A stretch of DNA of 64,000 bases from Fulvimarina endophytica (GCF_003403015.1 NZ_QURL01000001.1:310001-374000), one strand, 5' to 3'. Numbered from the stretch's first letter, positions 27,136 to 39,125 are shown. Translations and numbers: made by a program. Notes: generated by a model not told the origin, from the sequence alone.

Positions 27136-28095
27136 ATGAAAAAAATCCTTCTGACCACCGTCGCGGCTTTGGGTGCCATGACGATCGCCCAGGGTTCGGC
27201 CCAGGCTGCGGACATCATCGAGGAGCCGATCTACGTCGCTCCCGCACCGGTGCCCGTGCCTGTCTCGACCGCTGGCTGGTATATTCGCGGTGACGTCGGA
27301 TATGCCTTCAGCGAGACGACGCATGGGCGCTACAATGCACCGGTCCATTACGTCCATCCCGACGACTATCATCTGCCGCATCCGCCGCAGAAGTTCTTCG
27401 CCCAGTCCTACACCTACGACACGGTCGACGTGGACGACGCCTTCATCGTCGGCGGTGGTGTCGGTTACCGGTTCAACGAATTCGCACGCATGGATTTCAC
27501 GGCTGACTATCTGAGCCGCGACCTGCGCGGTTCCTCGAACTGCGTCGACCTGCCGTCCGATCTCTGCCGCTATGACGACACGTCGAAGACCAATGTCTGG
27601 CTTCTGATGGCCAATGCCCATGCCGATCTCGGCACCTACGGCATGTTCACTCCGTATGTCACGGGCAGCATCGGTGCCGCCCATGTCGCCTATGACGACC
27701 TGAAGAACACGTTCAAATGCGGCGGCGGCTTCGAAGCCAGCATCTGCGACGAGACCCGGACCCATGAAGGCAAGTCGAGCTGGCGCTTCGCCTACGGCCT
27801 CGGCGCCGGCGTGAGCTTCGATCTCACTTCCTCCCTCAAGCTCGATGCCGGCTACAAGTGGACCCATGTCCGCGGCGGCGACGCGTTCGGCTACGATCCG
27901 GACGATATCGCTCTCGGCTTCACGGGTGTTCAGGGCCGCGACGACGGCTTCGACATCCATACCGTCCGGGCGGGCGTGCGTTACGAGTTCGGTGGTGGCG
28001 GCTTCGGCAAGGCGCCGGTGCCGGTCGCCTTCGCGGAACCTGCACCGCTCTACGCCGAGCCGGCTCCGATCCAGGAAATCGCCGTCTACAAGTAA
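27136..28095 (+). CDS. Omp25-like outer-membrane beta-barrel protein (copy 1)
   Basis: This is a 319-residue outer-membrane protein. The signal peptide ends near SAQAAD. The mature part has a short proline-rich lead (VAPAPVPVPV), then the family mark GWYIRGDVGYAF and repeated barrel strands such as FIVGGGVGYRFNEFARMD and LKLDAGYKWTHVRGGD. The barrel is followed by an unusual C-terminal extension rich in proline and alanine (AEPAPLYAEPAPIQEI), so it does not end in the usual aromatic residue. The family includes Brucella Omp25 and related hemin-binding or structural barrels. A terminator follows. Confidence 0.88.
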   Translation: MKKILLTTVAALGAMTIAQGSAQAADIIEEPIYVAPAPVPVPVSTAGWYIRGDVGYAFSETTHGRYNAPVHYVHPDDYHLPHPPQKFFAQSYTYDTVDVDDAFIVGGGVGYRFNEFARMDFTADYLSRDLRGSSNCVDLPSDLCRYDDTSKTNVWLLMANAHADLGTYGMFTPYVTGSIGAAHVAYDDLKNTFKCGGGFEASICDETRTHEGKSSWRFAYGLGAGVSFDLTSSLKLDAGYKWTHVRGGDAFGYDPDDIALGFTGVQGRDDGFDIHTVRAGVRYEFGGGGFGKAPVPVAFAEPAPLYAEPAPIQEIAVYK

Positions 28096-28123
28096 TCCGC
28101 TGTCCGAAGCGCAGTTGTGAAGA

Positions 28124-28153
28124 AAGGCCCCGGTTCGAAAGAGCCGGGGCTTC
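28124..28153 (+). terminator. terminator after first Omp25-like gene
   Basis: A 12-bp stem allowing G-U pairs (core GCCCCGG and CCGGGGC) is closed by a GAAA loop and followed by CTTTCGTT. Confidence 0.8.
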
Positions 28154-28415
28154 TTTCGTTCGTGCAAGGTCGCGGGGGCCGCGAAGCGCCGGACATCCTC
28201 AGGGCGTCCGAACCCGGTTCCTGCCGGATGGCGAACATCGAACGCGATCGCAGGCCCCCCGCCTTCGAGAGGCGCCGCTCCCGCTTGCCTTAACCCTTCG
28301 GCCCGCCGCAGGTTAAAGAACAGGGTTAATCACCTCTTAACGTTTTTCACTCATCGTCGTCTTCGAACGCTGCTCGAACAAGCGGCGAGCCAACTTCCTA
28401 TTGAGGTCGATCGAC
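28154..28415. other. promoter region of second Omp25-like gene
   Basis: After the terminator the region is GC-rich up to about 28290, then AT-richer with clustered TTAA words (28291, 28313, 28326 and 28337), including one exact CtrA full site. The ribosome site GAGG is at 28403-28406. Confidence 0.45.
28326..28341. promoter_or_regulatory. CtrA full site before second Omp25-like gene
   Basis: TTAATCACCTCTTAAC is an exact match to TTAA-N7-TTAAC, the binding pattern of the alphaproteobacterial cell-cycle regulator CtrA. It lies 75 bp upstream of the start codon. Confidence 0.62.
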
Positions 28416-29357
28416 ATGACGATGAGCTCGAAACTCGGTCTCGCGATGCTCGCGGGCGTATCGCTCTTCCCGCTCTCATCCGCAGTCGCGGCGGACCTTC
28501 CGCCCATCTATGCGACGCCCGCCTACGAGACGGCGATCTACGACACGGCCCCGGAACTTCAGCCCGTCGAGATCGGCAATGGCTGGTATCTGAGAGGCGA
28601 TGTCGGCTACGGCTTCAACGGCGATCTCGACGCGTCCTATCGCGAGCGGCGGCCTGACTTCGTCCGCTACCCGAACGGGTTCCGGGATGGATTCTCGCGC
28701 TTCCAGTACGACAGCTTCGACGCCGGGCACGATGGTTTCCGCCTGGACGACAACGCCGAGTTCGGCGTCGGCATGGGCTACCAGTTCACCAACTGGCTTC
28801 GCGGCGATCTGACCGCGCGCTACTACAAGCTGGATGTGAGCGGCCACGACCGCACCGAAGCCTGCTTCGACGGCGCGGCTGCGCAGGCGAAGTTCTTCAA
28901 TACCGAGTTCAACCCCGCTCTCCTCGATTGCGGATCCGAATTCTCGAGCGATGCCGATGCCATCGAACTCATGGCGAACGCCTATGTGGACCTCGGAACC
29001 ATCGCGGGCTTCACGCCCTATGTCGGCGGCGGCGTGGGTGCGGTTCAGGTGCGGTACGACGATTTCGTCGGCTCGTCCGTCTGCTCCTATGACGGCGGTG
29101 CCTGCGTGCCGAACCTCTACACCTACAATGCGCGATACGAAGGCGGCGACGACTGGCGATTCGCTTATTCGCTCATGGCCGGCATCTCCTACGACATCAG
29201 CGAGAACCTCAAGCTCGATGCCGGTTACCGTTATACCGATATCGCAGGCGGCACGATGTTCGAATCCACCAATCCGGGCGTCGTCGGATCGAGCGCGGAA
29301 GACGACGGCTTCGCCCGCCATACGATCCAGGCCGGCGTCCGTTATTCGCTCTGGTAG
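28416..29357 (+). CDS. Omp25-like outer-membrane beta-barrel protein (copy 2)
   Basis: This is a 313-residue paralogue of the preceding gene. The ATG at 28416 has GAGG nine bases upstream; a TTG at 28401 is in frame but less likely. The signal peptide ends near SSAVAAD. The same marks occur: GNGWYLRGDVGYGFNG, FGVGMGYQFTNWLRGDLTA, and LKLDAGYRYTDIAGG. Two cysteine pairs occur in loops (EACFDGA, LLDCGSE, SVCSYDGGACVP). Unlike copy 1 it ends in VRYSLW, a normal barrel-insertion signal. Confidence 0.9.
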   Translation: MTMSSKLGLAMLAGVSLFPLSSAVAADLPPIYATPAYETAIYDTAPELQPVEIGNGWYLRGDVGYGFNGDLDASYRERRPDFVRYPNGFRDGFSRFQYDSFDAGHDGFRLDDNAEFGVGMGYQFTNWLRGDLTARYYKLDVSGHDRTEACFDGAAAQAKFFNTEFNPALLDCGSEFSSDADAIELMANAYVDLGTIAGFTPYVGGGVGAVQVRYDDFVGSSVCSYDGGACVPNLYTYNARYEGGDDWRFAYSLMAGISYDISENLKLDAGYRYTDIAGGTMFESTNPGVVGSSAEDDGFARHTIQAGVRYSLW

Positions 29358-29471
29358 GCGAGGGCGACGGGCCTCGGCGAATCGGGGCCCGCTTCGTGAA
29401 CGAGCGGATCGCGCCGCGCTCGGGTGATGCCGGGCCGGCGCGAACGAACTTTATAAGTTCGGCTCACCTGC

Positions 29472-29498
29472 TTGACCTTCTCGAGCGAACGTCATATC
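29472..29498 (+). promoter_or_regulatory. candidate serC promoter
   Basis: TTGACC at 29472-29477 and CATATC at 29493-29498 are separated by 15 bases, one or two short of the optimum. The implied start near 29505 coincides with the beginning of the conserved-looking leader. Confidence 0.4.
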
Positions 29499-29557
29499 GC
29501 CGCCAGTGGGACACGCCTCCCCAACGAGGCGCGCCTATCTGAGAGGGTAGTCAAGAT
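29499..29557 (+). ncRNA. candidate serC leader RNA
   Basis: The short 5' leader of serC contains a hairpin (CGCCTC, loop CCCAAC, GAGGCG, 29514-29531) flanked by CAGTGGGACA before and GCGCCTATCTGAGAGGG after it, leading into the ribosome site. A small 'serC' leader motif is described for alphaproteobacterial serC genes, and size, position and hairpin agree with my memory of it. No ligand is established for that motif. Confidence 0.5.
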
Positions 29558-30730
29558 ATGACAACGCATGCGAAGCCGGATCTGCGTCCGGCCAATCCCC
29601 GTTTCTCTTCCGGCCCCTGCACGAAGCGGCCGGGCTGGAGCCTGGAAGCGCTCCAGGACGCGGCCATCGGCCGGTCCCACCGCGCCAAGATCGGCAAGAA
29701 CAAGCTGGCCCAGGCGATCGAAGAGACCCGCGAACTTCTTCGCGTTCCTGCCGACTATCGTATCGGTATCGTTCCGGCCTCCGACACCGGCGCCGTCGAA
29801 ATGGCGATGTGGTCGCTTCTGGGCGAGCGCGGCTGCGACGTGGTGGCCTGGGAGTCCTTCGGCTCCGGCTGGGTGACCGATGCGGTCAAGCAACTCAAGC
29901 TCTCCGATGTCCGCAAGTTCGAAGCGGGTTACGGCGAGATCGTCGATTTCTCCAAGGTCCATTTCGATCGCGACGTGGTGTTCACCTGGAACGGCACCAC
30001 CTCGGGCGTGAAGATGCCGAACGGAGACATGATCCCCGCCGATCGCGCAGGGCTTACCATCTGCGATGCGACCTCCGCGGCCTTCGCGCAGGATCTTCCC
30101 TGGGACAAGCTCGATGTCGTGACCTTCTCCTGGCAGAAGGTCATGGGCGGGGAAGCCGCTCACGGCATGCTCATCCTGTCGCCGCGCGCCGTGGAGAGGC
30201 TCGAAAGCTACACGCCGTCCTGGCCTCTGCCGAAGATCTTCCGCATGACAAAGGGCGGCAAGCTGATCGAGGGCATCTTCAAGGGCGAGACCATCAATAC
30301 GCCTTCGATGCTCTGCGTCGAGGACTATCTGGACGCTCTCGCATGGGGCAAGAGCCTCGGTGGTCTCGATGCGTTGAAGGCGCGCGCCGATGCCAATCTG
30401 AAGGCCGTCGCGGACTATGTCGAAGCGAACGCGTTCGTCGACTTCCTCGCCCGCGACGAAGCGATCCGCTCGAACACCTCGGTCTGCCTGTCCTTCACCG
30501 ACGCCGAGGTTTCGGCGCTTTCGGCCGATGATCAGGCCGCGTTCGCGAAGGGCGTCACGAAGCTCCTCGAGGAAGAGGGCGTGGCTCTCGATGTCGGCTC
30601 CTATCGCGATGCGCCTCCGGGCCTGCGGATCTGGTGCGGCGCGACCGTCGAGACGGCCGATGTCGAGGCCCTGATGCCCTGGATCGGCTGGGCCTTCGAA
30701 ACCCAGAAGGCCAAGCTCAAGACGGCCTGA
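29558..30730 (+). CDS. serC: phosphoserine transaminase
   Basis: This 390-residue PLP enzyme converts 3-phosphohydroxypyruvate to phosphoserine. It is the alphaproteobacterial form, opening with [20 protein letters not shown]. The PLP lysine is Lys194 in [15 protein letters not shown], with the cofactor aspartate in [10 protein letters not shown]. serA follows 218 bp downstream in the same direction, with an intervening hairpin. Confidence 0.95.
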   Translation: MTTHAKPDLRPANPRFSSGPCTKRPGWSLEALQDAAIGRSHRAKIGKNKLAQAIEETRELLRVPADYRIGIVPASDTGAVEMAMWSLLGERGCDVVAWESFGSGWVTDAVKQLKLSDVRKFEAGYGEIVDFSKVHFDRDVVFTWNGTTSGVKMPNGDMIPADRAGLTICDATSAAFAQDLPWDKLDVVTFSWQKVMGGEAAHGMLILSPRAVERLESYTPSWPLPKIFRMTKGGKLIEGIFKGETINTPSMLCVEDYLDALAWGKSLGGLDALKARADANLKAVADYVEANAFVDFLARDEAIRSNTSVCLSFTDAEVSALSADDQAAFAKGVTKLLEEEGVALDVGSYRDAPPGLRIWCGATVETADVEALMPWIGWAFETQKAKLKTA

Positions 30731-30752
30731 AACGGCTCGTCTCAAGCTTGAA

Positions 30753-30780
30753 CGGTTCCGGCCATCGAAGGCCGGAACCG
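30753..30780 (+). terminator. hairpin between serC and serA
   Basis: Arms CGGTTCCGGCC and GGCCGGAACCG enclose ATCGAA. There is no U-tract, so it may attenuate, or protect the serC transcript end, rather than stop transcription fully. Confidence 0.5.
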
Positions 30781-30948
30781 TCACCGGCACCGCTGCCGAA
30801 CCCGGCCATTCGCCTCGGACGAGAGATTATCCGCCACGCGCGGGGCTCGGCCGAGGTCGCGGGTCAGGCCAACACGATCCCGATCTTCCCATTTTTCGAG
30901 CGCGCCGTGAGCGGCAGCGCCTCATCCTCGCGAACAGGACACCATCCC

Positions 30949-32553
30949 ATGGCACCCCGCGTACTCGTTTCCGACAAGCTTTCCGAAACCGCCGTCCAGA
31001 TCTTCCGCGATCGCGGCGTCGAGGTCGATTTCCAGCCGAACCTCGGAAAGGACAAGGACAAGCTTCTCGAGGTCATCGATCAGTATGACGGCCTCGCCAT
31101 CCGCTCGGCGACGAAGGTCACCGAGAAGATCATCGCGGCCGCGAGCCGGCTGAAGGTCGTCGGCCGCGCGGGCATCGGCGTCGACAATGTCGACATCCCG
31201 GCCGCCTCCAAGAAGGGCATCATCGTGATGAATACGCCTTTCGGCAATTCGATCACGACGGCCGAGCACGCCATCGCGATGATCTTCGCCGTCGCCCGCC
31301 AGATCCCGGCCGCCGATGCCTCGACCCAGGCCGGTAAGTGGGAGAAGAGCCGCTTCATGGGCGTCGAAGTCACGGGCAAGACCCTCGGCGTCGTCGGTTG
31401 CGGCAATATCGGCTCGATCGTCGCCCAGCGCGGCGTGGGCCTTCGGATGCGCGTCATCGCCTTCGATCCGTTCCTCTCCCAGGAACGGGCGACGCAACTC
31501 GGGATCGAAAAGGTCGAGCTGGATGATCTCTTCAAGCGCGCAGACTTCATCACGCTGCACACGCCGATGACCGACAAGACGCGCGGCATGATCAACAAGG
31601 ATGCGCTCGCGCAGATGAAGGACGGCGTTCGCATCGTCAACTGCGCGCGCGGCGGCCTCATCGTCGAGGCCGATCTCGCCGAAGCGTTGAAGTCCGGCAA
31701 GGTCGCCGGTGCGGGAATCGACGTGTTCGAGACCGAGCCGGCCACCGAGTCACCGCTCTTCGGCATCGAGAACGTCGTCTGCACGCCGCATCTGGGCGCT
31801 TCGACCACCGAGGCGCAGGAGAATGTGGCGCTTCAGGTAGCGGAGCAGATGGCCGACTATCTGACGCGCGGCGCCGTCTCGAACGCGATCAACATGCCGT
31901 CGATCACCGCCGAGGAAGCCCCGATCCTGACGCCGTTCGTGAAACTTGCCGAATGCCTCGGGGCGTTTGCTGGACAGGTGACGGAAGAGGCGATCAGCTC
32001 CGTCGAGATCGTCTATGACGGACTTGTCTCGGATATGAACACCAAGGCGCTCACGAGCGCGGTTCTCGCCGGTCTGATCCGCAGTCAGGTGGCCGACGTC
32101 AACATGGTCTCTGCGCCGATCATGGCGCGCGAGCGCGGGATCCAGATCACCGAGGCCAAGCGAGACAAGTCGGGGGTGTTCGACAGCTTCATCAAGCTCA
32201 CGGTCGTCACCGAGAAGCAGACCCGCTCGGTCGCCGGCACCGTCTTCTCCGATGGCAAGCCGCGCTTCATCCAGATCAAGGGCATCAATATCGATGCCGA
32301 GATCGGCGAGCACATGGTCTATACGACCAATAACGACGCGCCCGGCATCATCGGTCTTCTCGGAACGGTCTTCGGCAAGGCGGGTGTCAACATCGCGAAC
32401 TTCCAGCTTGGCCGTAACCGCCCGGGCGGCGACGCGATCGCGCTTCTCTACGTGGACTCGCCGGTCAGCAACGAGGTTCTCGACGAGGTGCGGGCGCACA
32501 AGGAGATCCTGTCCGCCAAGCCGTTGAAGTTCGACATTCCGCCGGTCGCCTGA
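30949..32553 (+). CDS. serA: D-3-phosphoglycerate dehydrogenase
   Basis: This 534-residue long-form enzyme starts the serine pathway. The start at 30949 follows AGGACACCATCCC. Domains in order are the substrate/nucleotide-binding catalytic pair (LGVVGCGNIGSIVAQRG, NCARGGLIVEADLAEAL, catalytic histidine in CTPHLGASTTEAQ), an allosteric ASB domain, and a C-terminal ACT domain (YTTNNDAPGIIGLLGTVF), which in this family can mediate serine feedback. It follows serC, forming a serC-serA unit. Confidence 0.96.
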   Translation: MAPRVLVSDKLSETAVQIFRDRGVEVDFQPNLGKDKDKLLEVIDQYDGLAIRSATKVTEKIIAAASRLKVVGRAGIGVDNVDIPAASKKGIIVMNTPFGNSITTAEHAIAMIFAVARQIPAADASTQAGKWEKSRFMGVEVTGKTLGVVGCGNIGSIVAQRGVGLRMRVIAFDPFLSQERATQLGIEKVELDDLFKRADFITLHTPMTDKTRGMINKDALAQMKDGVRIVNCARGGLIVEADLAEALKSGKVAGAGIDVFETEPATESPLFGIENVVCTPHLGASTTEAQENVALQVAEQMADYLTRGAVSNAINMPSITAEEAPILTPFVKLAECLGAFAGQVTEEAISSVEIVYDGLVSDMNTKALTSAVLAGLIRSQVADVNMVSAPIMARERGIQITEAKRDKSGVFDSFIKLTVVTEKQTRSVAGTVFSDGKPRFIQIKGINIDAEIGEHMVYTTNNDAPGIIGLLGTVFGKAGVNIANFQLGRNRPGGDAIALLYVDSPVSNEVLDEVRAHKEILSAKPLKFDIPPVA

Positions 32554-32589
32554 TCGGCGCGCGTCGAACTCTATCGATATCCTGACGAA

Positions 32590-32619
32590 ACAGCCGGCGC
32601 GGGGAACCGCGCCGGCTGT
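32590..32619. terminator. bidirectional terminator between serA and helicase gene
   Basis: Perfect 13-bp arms ACAGCCGGCGCGG and CCGCGCCGGCTGT with a GGAA loop lie between convergent genes. AAA precedes the left arm, giving U residues on the minus strand. Confidence 0.8.
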
Positions 32620-32683
32620 CGCATGTCTGGGGGAGGGCGATCTCGCGGCGGCGCGGTCGTGGAGCCGCACTTGTAGCGTGACA

Positions 32684-35194
32684 TCAGACCGCTTGCAGGA
32701 AACTCTCGAGGACGCGCTTCTGGCCGGCCTTGTCGAAGTCGACCGTCAGCTTGTTCCCATCGACGAGTGCGACGGTGCCATTACCGAATTTCAGGTGAAA
32801 CACCCGATCGCCCACCGAGAACGGGCTCTCGTGATCGGCGACCGATTTGGCGACGAGCTCGCCCTCGATCTCGCGCGGTCCGCCGCGCTTGGCGGACGAA
32901 TAGAGCCCGAGACCTGCGCGCGGCGGCTGGTTGTGACCTCGGCCCGCACGGCCGCCCGATGCCTCGCCGCCCTCATAGGTGATCTCGCGCGTTCGCCCGC
33001 CGGTCCATCCCGCAGTCCCGTTGCCACCATCTTCCTTCGCGGCCTGGGCCCGCCGCCAGCCGGGTGTCCTGTAGGCCCCCTCGTTGAAGGCGGCCGCTCC
33101 GTCCCAGCGCGAAGCCCCGTAATTGCCGAAGCCGCCGGCGCCATATCCGCCATAGGAGGTGTTCGCCTCCATCACGTCCACATGGGCTTCGGGAAGTTCG
33201 TCGAGAAAACGCGATGGGATCGTGGTCTGCCACAATCCGTGAATGCGGCGGTTGGAGACGAACCAGATCTTCACCCGCCGCTTTCCGCGCGTGATGCCGA
33301 CATAGGCGAGGCGCCGCTCCTCCTCGAGGCCCGAGCGGCCGCCTTCGTCGAGCGAGCGCTGATGGGGAAAGAGACCTTCCTCCCAACCCGGCAGGAAGAC
33401 CGTCTCGAATTCGAGACCCTTCGCCGAATGAAGCGTCATGATGGAGACCGCATCCATTTCCGCATTCTGCTCGGCATCCATCACGAGCGCGACGTGTTCG
33501 AGGAAGGAGGGAAGGGACTCGTACTCTTCCATGGAGCGGATGAGCTCCTTCAGGTTCTCGAGCCGGCCCGGCGCTTCGGCCGACCGATCATTCTGCCACA
33601 TCTCGCTATAGCCGGACTCCTCGAGGATCTGTTCGGCAAGCTCGGTGTGCTTGGTGGTTCCGAGAAGTTCGGACCAGCGCATGAAATCGGCGACCACGCG
33701 GCGCAGCGTGTTGCGGGGCTTCGGCTTCAGCTCCTCCGTCTCGACGATCTGCCGTGCCGCCGCGATCAGCGGAACGCCCTTGGCGCGGGCATAGTCGTGG
33801 AGAAGGCGGATGGTCGCGTCGCCGAGGCCGCGCTTGGGCGTGTTGACGATGCGCTCGAAGGCGAGGTCGTCGGCGGGTTGGCAAACGCAGCGGAAATAGG
33901 CGAGGGCGTCGCGGATCTCGAGCCGTTCGTAGAAGCGGGGTCCACCGATGACGCGGTAGTTCAGCCCCATGGTGACGAACCGGTCCTCAAAAGTGCGCAT
34001 CTGGAAGGATGCGCGAACGAGGATCGCCATATCGTTGAGATTGTGGTTTTCCCGGCGCTGGAGATCCTCGATCGCCTCGCCGACCGCGCGCGCTTCCTCC
34101 TCCGAATCCCAGCCGGCATTCACCTCCACTTTCGGATCGTCCGGATTGGGGTGATCGGTGAAGAGCGTCTTGCCGAGACGATCCTCGTTATGTCCGATGA
34201 GGTGCGAGGCGGCCCCGAGAATGTGGCCGGTCGAGCGGTAATTGCGCTCCAGGCGAATGACGGTGGCGCCCGGGAAATCCTTGTCGAAGCGCAGGATGTT
34301 GTCGACTTCCGCCCCGCGCCATCCATAGATCGATTGGTCGTCGTCGCCGACGCAGCAGATGTTGACCGCCTGGCGCTCGCCGTCCCGTTCCGGCCGCTGG
34401 GCAAGCAGCCGCAGCCAGAGATACTGGGCGACGTTCGTATCCTGATACTCGTCCACCAGAATGTAGCGGAAGCGCTGGTGATACTCCGCAAGAATGTCCG
34501 GATGGTGCCGGAAGATCGCGATCGGGTGCATCAGAAGGTCGCCGAAATCGCATGCGTTGAGGCTCTTCAGCCGGTCCTGATAGGCCTGATAGAGCTCGCG
34601 GCCTTTGCCGTTTCCGAAGGCGCGTGCGTCGCCCTCGGCGATGTTGCGCGGCTCCAGCCCCTTGTTCTTCCAGCCGTCCAGCATGTTGGCGAAGGTGCGC
34701 GCAGGCCAGCGCTTGTCGTCGAGGTTCTCGGCCTGGATCAGCTGCTTGATGAGACGGATCTGGTCGTCCGTATCGAGAATCGTAAAGTTCGATTTCAGCC
34801 CGACGAGCTCGGCGTGCTTGCGCAGCATCTTCACGCCGATCGAGTGGAAGGTGCCGAGCCAGGGCATGCCTTCGACCTGACCGCCGACGAGCATGCCGAT
34901 CCGCACCTTCATCTCGCGGGCCGCCTTGTTGGTGAAGGTGACGGCGAGGATCTGGCTGGGCCAGGCCTTGCCGGTCGCGAGAATATGGGCGATCCGCGTC
35001 GTCAGGACGCGCGTCTTGCCCGTGCCGGCGCCTGCCAGGACGAGAACGGGGCCCTCCGTCGTCTCGACGGCTGCCCGCTGTTCGGGATTGAGTCCGCTCA
35101 CATAGTCCGGGGCGCTCGCGCCTCTTGCCGCCATGGCGCGGGCCGCGATGCCGCCGGCCCTCGGGCCGGTCTTCGATTCGTCACGATCGGTCAT
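32684..35194 (-). CDS. uvrD: UvrD/PcrA-family DNA helicase
   Basis: This 836-residue superfamily 1A 3'-5' helicase is likely the repair/replication helicase UvrD. Motifs in order are the Q-like GLNPEQRAAV, Walker A LAGAGTGKT at residues 53-61, FTNKAAREM, DEYQDTN, GDDDQSIYGWRGA, LERNYRST, LHSAKGLEFETVFLPG and EERRLAYVGITRGK. The C-terminal tail has a glycine-rich linker and then a PcrA/UvrD C-terminal module (VGDRVFHLKFGNGTV), which in relatives contacts RNA polymerase. It is transcribed away from gyrB. Confidence 0.93.
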   Translation of the reverse strand: MTDRDESKTGPRAGGIAARAMAARGASAPDYVSGLNPEQRAAVETTEGPVLVLAGAGTGKTRVLTTRIAHILATGKAWPSQILAVTFTNKAAREMKVRIGMLVGGQVEGMPWLGTFHSIGVKMLRKHAELVGLKSNFTILDTDDQIRLIKQLIQAENLDDKRWPARTFANMLDGWKNKGLEPRNIAEGDARAFGNGKGRELYQAYQDRLKSLNACDFGDLLMHPIAIFRHHPDILAEYHQRFRYILVDEYQDTNVAQYLWLRLLAQRPERDGERQAVNICCVGDDDQSIYGWRGAEVDNILRFDKDFPGATVIRLERNYRSTGHILGAASHLIGHNEDRLGKTLFTDHPNPDDPKVEVNAGWDSEEEARAVGEAIEDLQRRENHNLNDMAILVRASFQMRTFEDRFVTMGLNYRVIGGPRFYERLEIRDALAYFRCVCQPADDLAFERIVNTPKRGLGDATIRLLHDYARAKGVPLIAAARQIVETEELKPKPRNTLRRVVADFMRWSELLGTTKHTELAEQILEESGYSEMWQNDRSAEAPGRLENLKELIRSMEEYESLPSFLEHVALVMDAEQNAEMDAVSIMTLHSAKGLEFETVFLPGWEEGLFPHQRSLDEGGRSGLEEERRLAYVGITRGKRRVKIWFVSNRRIHGLWQTTIPSRFLDELPEAHVDVMEANTSYGGYGAGGFGNYGASRWDGAAAFNEGAYRTPGWRRAQAAKEDGGNGTAGWTGGRTREITYEGGEASGGRAGRGHNQPPRAGLGLYSSAKRGGPREIEGELVAKSVADHESPFSVGDRVFHLKFGNGTVALVDGNKLTVDFDKAGQKRVLESFLQAV

Positions 35195-35359
35195 GAGGGG
35201 TAATTAGTCGCCATGGAACGAGAACACTAGGGCAACGCGAGGGTCTGCCCGTGCGTCGTTTTCCCATGCCGCTATGCGATGAAATCGGTGAGGCCCCGCG
35301 ACAGGGGGCAATGGTAAGCGTTCGGGGAGCAGTCGTTGCCTTCAAGCGCTTTCATCTGA

Positions 35360-37900
<2,541 letters not shown>

Positions 37901-37925
37901 CGGCGACTGCCGCCGCTTATGCCGC

Positions 37926-37958
37926 ACAGCCCCGGTCGCAGCGCGCGACCGGGGCTGT
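37926..37958. terminator. bidirectional terminator between gyrB and fasciclin gene
   Basis: Perfect 14-bp arms ACAGCCCCGGTCGC and GCGACCGGGGCTGT with a five-base loop lie between convergent genes, followed by TTG. Confidence 0.82.
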
Positions 37959-37990
37959 TGTCGTTCGAGTCTATCGTCGGGACGCGCCGC

Positions 37991-38545
37991 TTACTTCGGC
38001 AGGAGAACGCTGTCGATCACGTGGATCACGCCGTTCGACTGATCGACATCCGGGATGGTGATCACGGCCTTGCCGCCGCTCTCGTCCATCAGTGCGAGGC
38101 CCGGTCCTTCCGGCATGGCGGTGATGGTATCGCCCGAAACGGTCTTCATCTTGTAGGAGCCGCCATTGTCGTTGGCGCGCTTCAGGATCTGCCCGGCTGA
38201 CATATCACCGGCGACGACATGGGCTGTGAGGATCTTCGTCAGCTGAGCCTTGTTTTCCGGCTTCATCAGCGTCTCCACCGTGCCGGCGGGGAGCTTCGCG
38301 AATGCATCGTCGGTGGGCGCGAACACGGTGAAGGGTCCGGGGGAGGCGAGCGTGTCGACGAGGCCCGCCTGCTTCACGGCCGCAACGAGGGTCTTGTGGA
38401 TCGGCGAGTTGGACGCGTTCTCGACGATGTTCCGGTTCGACGGCATCTGTGCGCCGCCGACCGTGGGGTTCTGGGCATAGGCCGCCGGCGCGGCGGCAAT
38501 CGCGAGCGAGACGGCGATCAGCGAGTTTTTCAGAAAGGCTTTCAT
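37991..38545 (-). CDS. fasciclin (FAS1) domain protein
   Basis: This is a 184-residue exported protein with GGAGGAGG before its ATG. The signal peptide ends near APAAYAQ. A single FAS1 domain fills the rest: ASPGPFTVFAPTDDAFAKLP (H1 motif), LTAHVVAGDM, and GVIHVIDSVLLPK (H2 motif). FAS1 proteins act in adhesion or as secreted surface proteins; the specific partner is unknown. It is alone between gyrB and tRNA-Phe. Confidence 0.93.
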   Translation of the reverse strand: MKAFLKNSLIAVSLAIAAAPAAYAQNPTVGGAQMPSNRNIVENASNSPIHKTLVAAVKQAGLVDTLASPGPFTVFAPTDDAFAKLPAGTVETLMKPENKAQLTKILTAHVVAGDMSAGQILKRANDNGGSYKMKTVSGDTITAMPEGPGLALMDESGGKAVITIPDVDQSNGVIHVIDSVLLPK

Positions 38546-39049
38546 CGAGAGGTCCTCCTCCGGAGTAAGGCGCGACCCTCATGGCCACGCTTCGCCCGCA
38601 GCTACGCAATGATCGGCTCGACGGATGCGAATGGTTCGTCAGAGGATGGTGGAGGGCCTCTATGCGGGACAGTGGCCGATGTCTCCGATCAAGACCGGCC
38701 GAAACGCAGGACCGTTTCGATGGGACAGGAGACCGTGTCCGCGATTCGCCCATCCACGTGCTGTCGGTCGACCGATTCTCTGCGGCTGCGCAATTGTCGC
38801 ACGCTCGCAGCGCTCGGCGGCAAGACTGGTCATCCTGTCGGCCCGGCCAGCCATTGCGAGGTCGTGGAAAGGTAGGATCTGCATGCTGCAGCTCCTGAAA
38901 AACCCGACTTTACCAGCGCTTTCCCCGGTTCCGATAATTTCGCTTCGAATGCGCTGGACAGGCTTTCCGGCCTTCTCTATAAGGCCGGCATTCGCACGGT
39001 TTTCCTACTGAAGACGGCAACGTCCTCCCCTGGAAATCAGACGCGAAGC
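38546..39049. other. intergenic region before tRNA-Phe
   Basis: This 504-bp region holds the fasciclin promoter at its left end and the tRNA promoter near 38955-38983. The middle is GC-rich with no coding frame I can support. Confidence 0.45.
38955..38983 (+). promoter_or_regulatory. promoter of tRNA-Phe
   Basis: TGGACA, 17 bases, then TATAAG is a good sigma-70 promoter. The -10 lies at the centre of an 8-bp dyad (CCGGCCTT and AAGGCCGG, 38967-38988). Transcription would start near 38990, about 60 bp before the tRNA. Confidence 0.6.
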
Positions 39050-39125
39050 GCCCGAGTAGCTCAGTTGGTAGAGCAAGCGATTGAAAATCGCTGTGTCGGT
39101 GGTTCAAATCCGCCCTCGGGCACCA
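39050..39125 (+). tRNA. tRNA-Phe (GAA)
   Basis: The 76-base sequence folds as a complete tRNA: acceptor GCCCGAG/CTCGGGC, D arm with AGTTGGTAGAGC, anticodon stem AGCGA/TCGCT with loop TTGAAAA (anticodon GAA), variable loop GTGTC, and T arm GGTGG-TTCAAAT-CCGCC. CCA is encoded. Confidence 0.97.
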
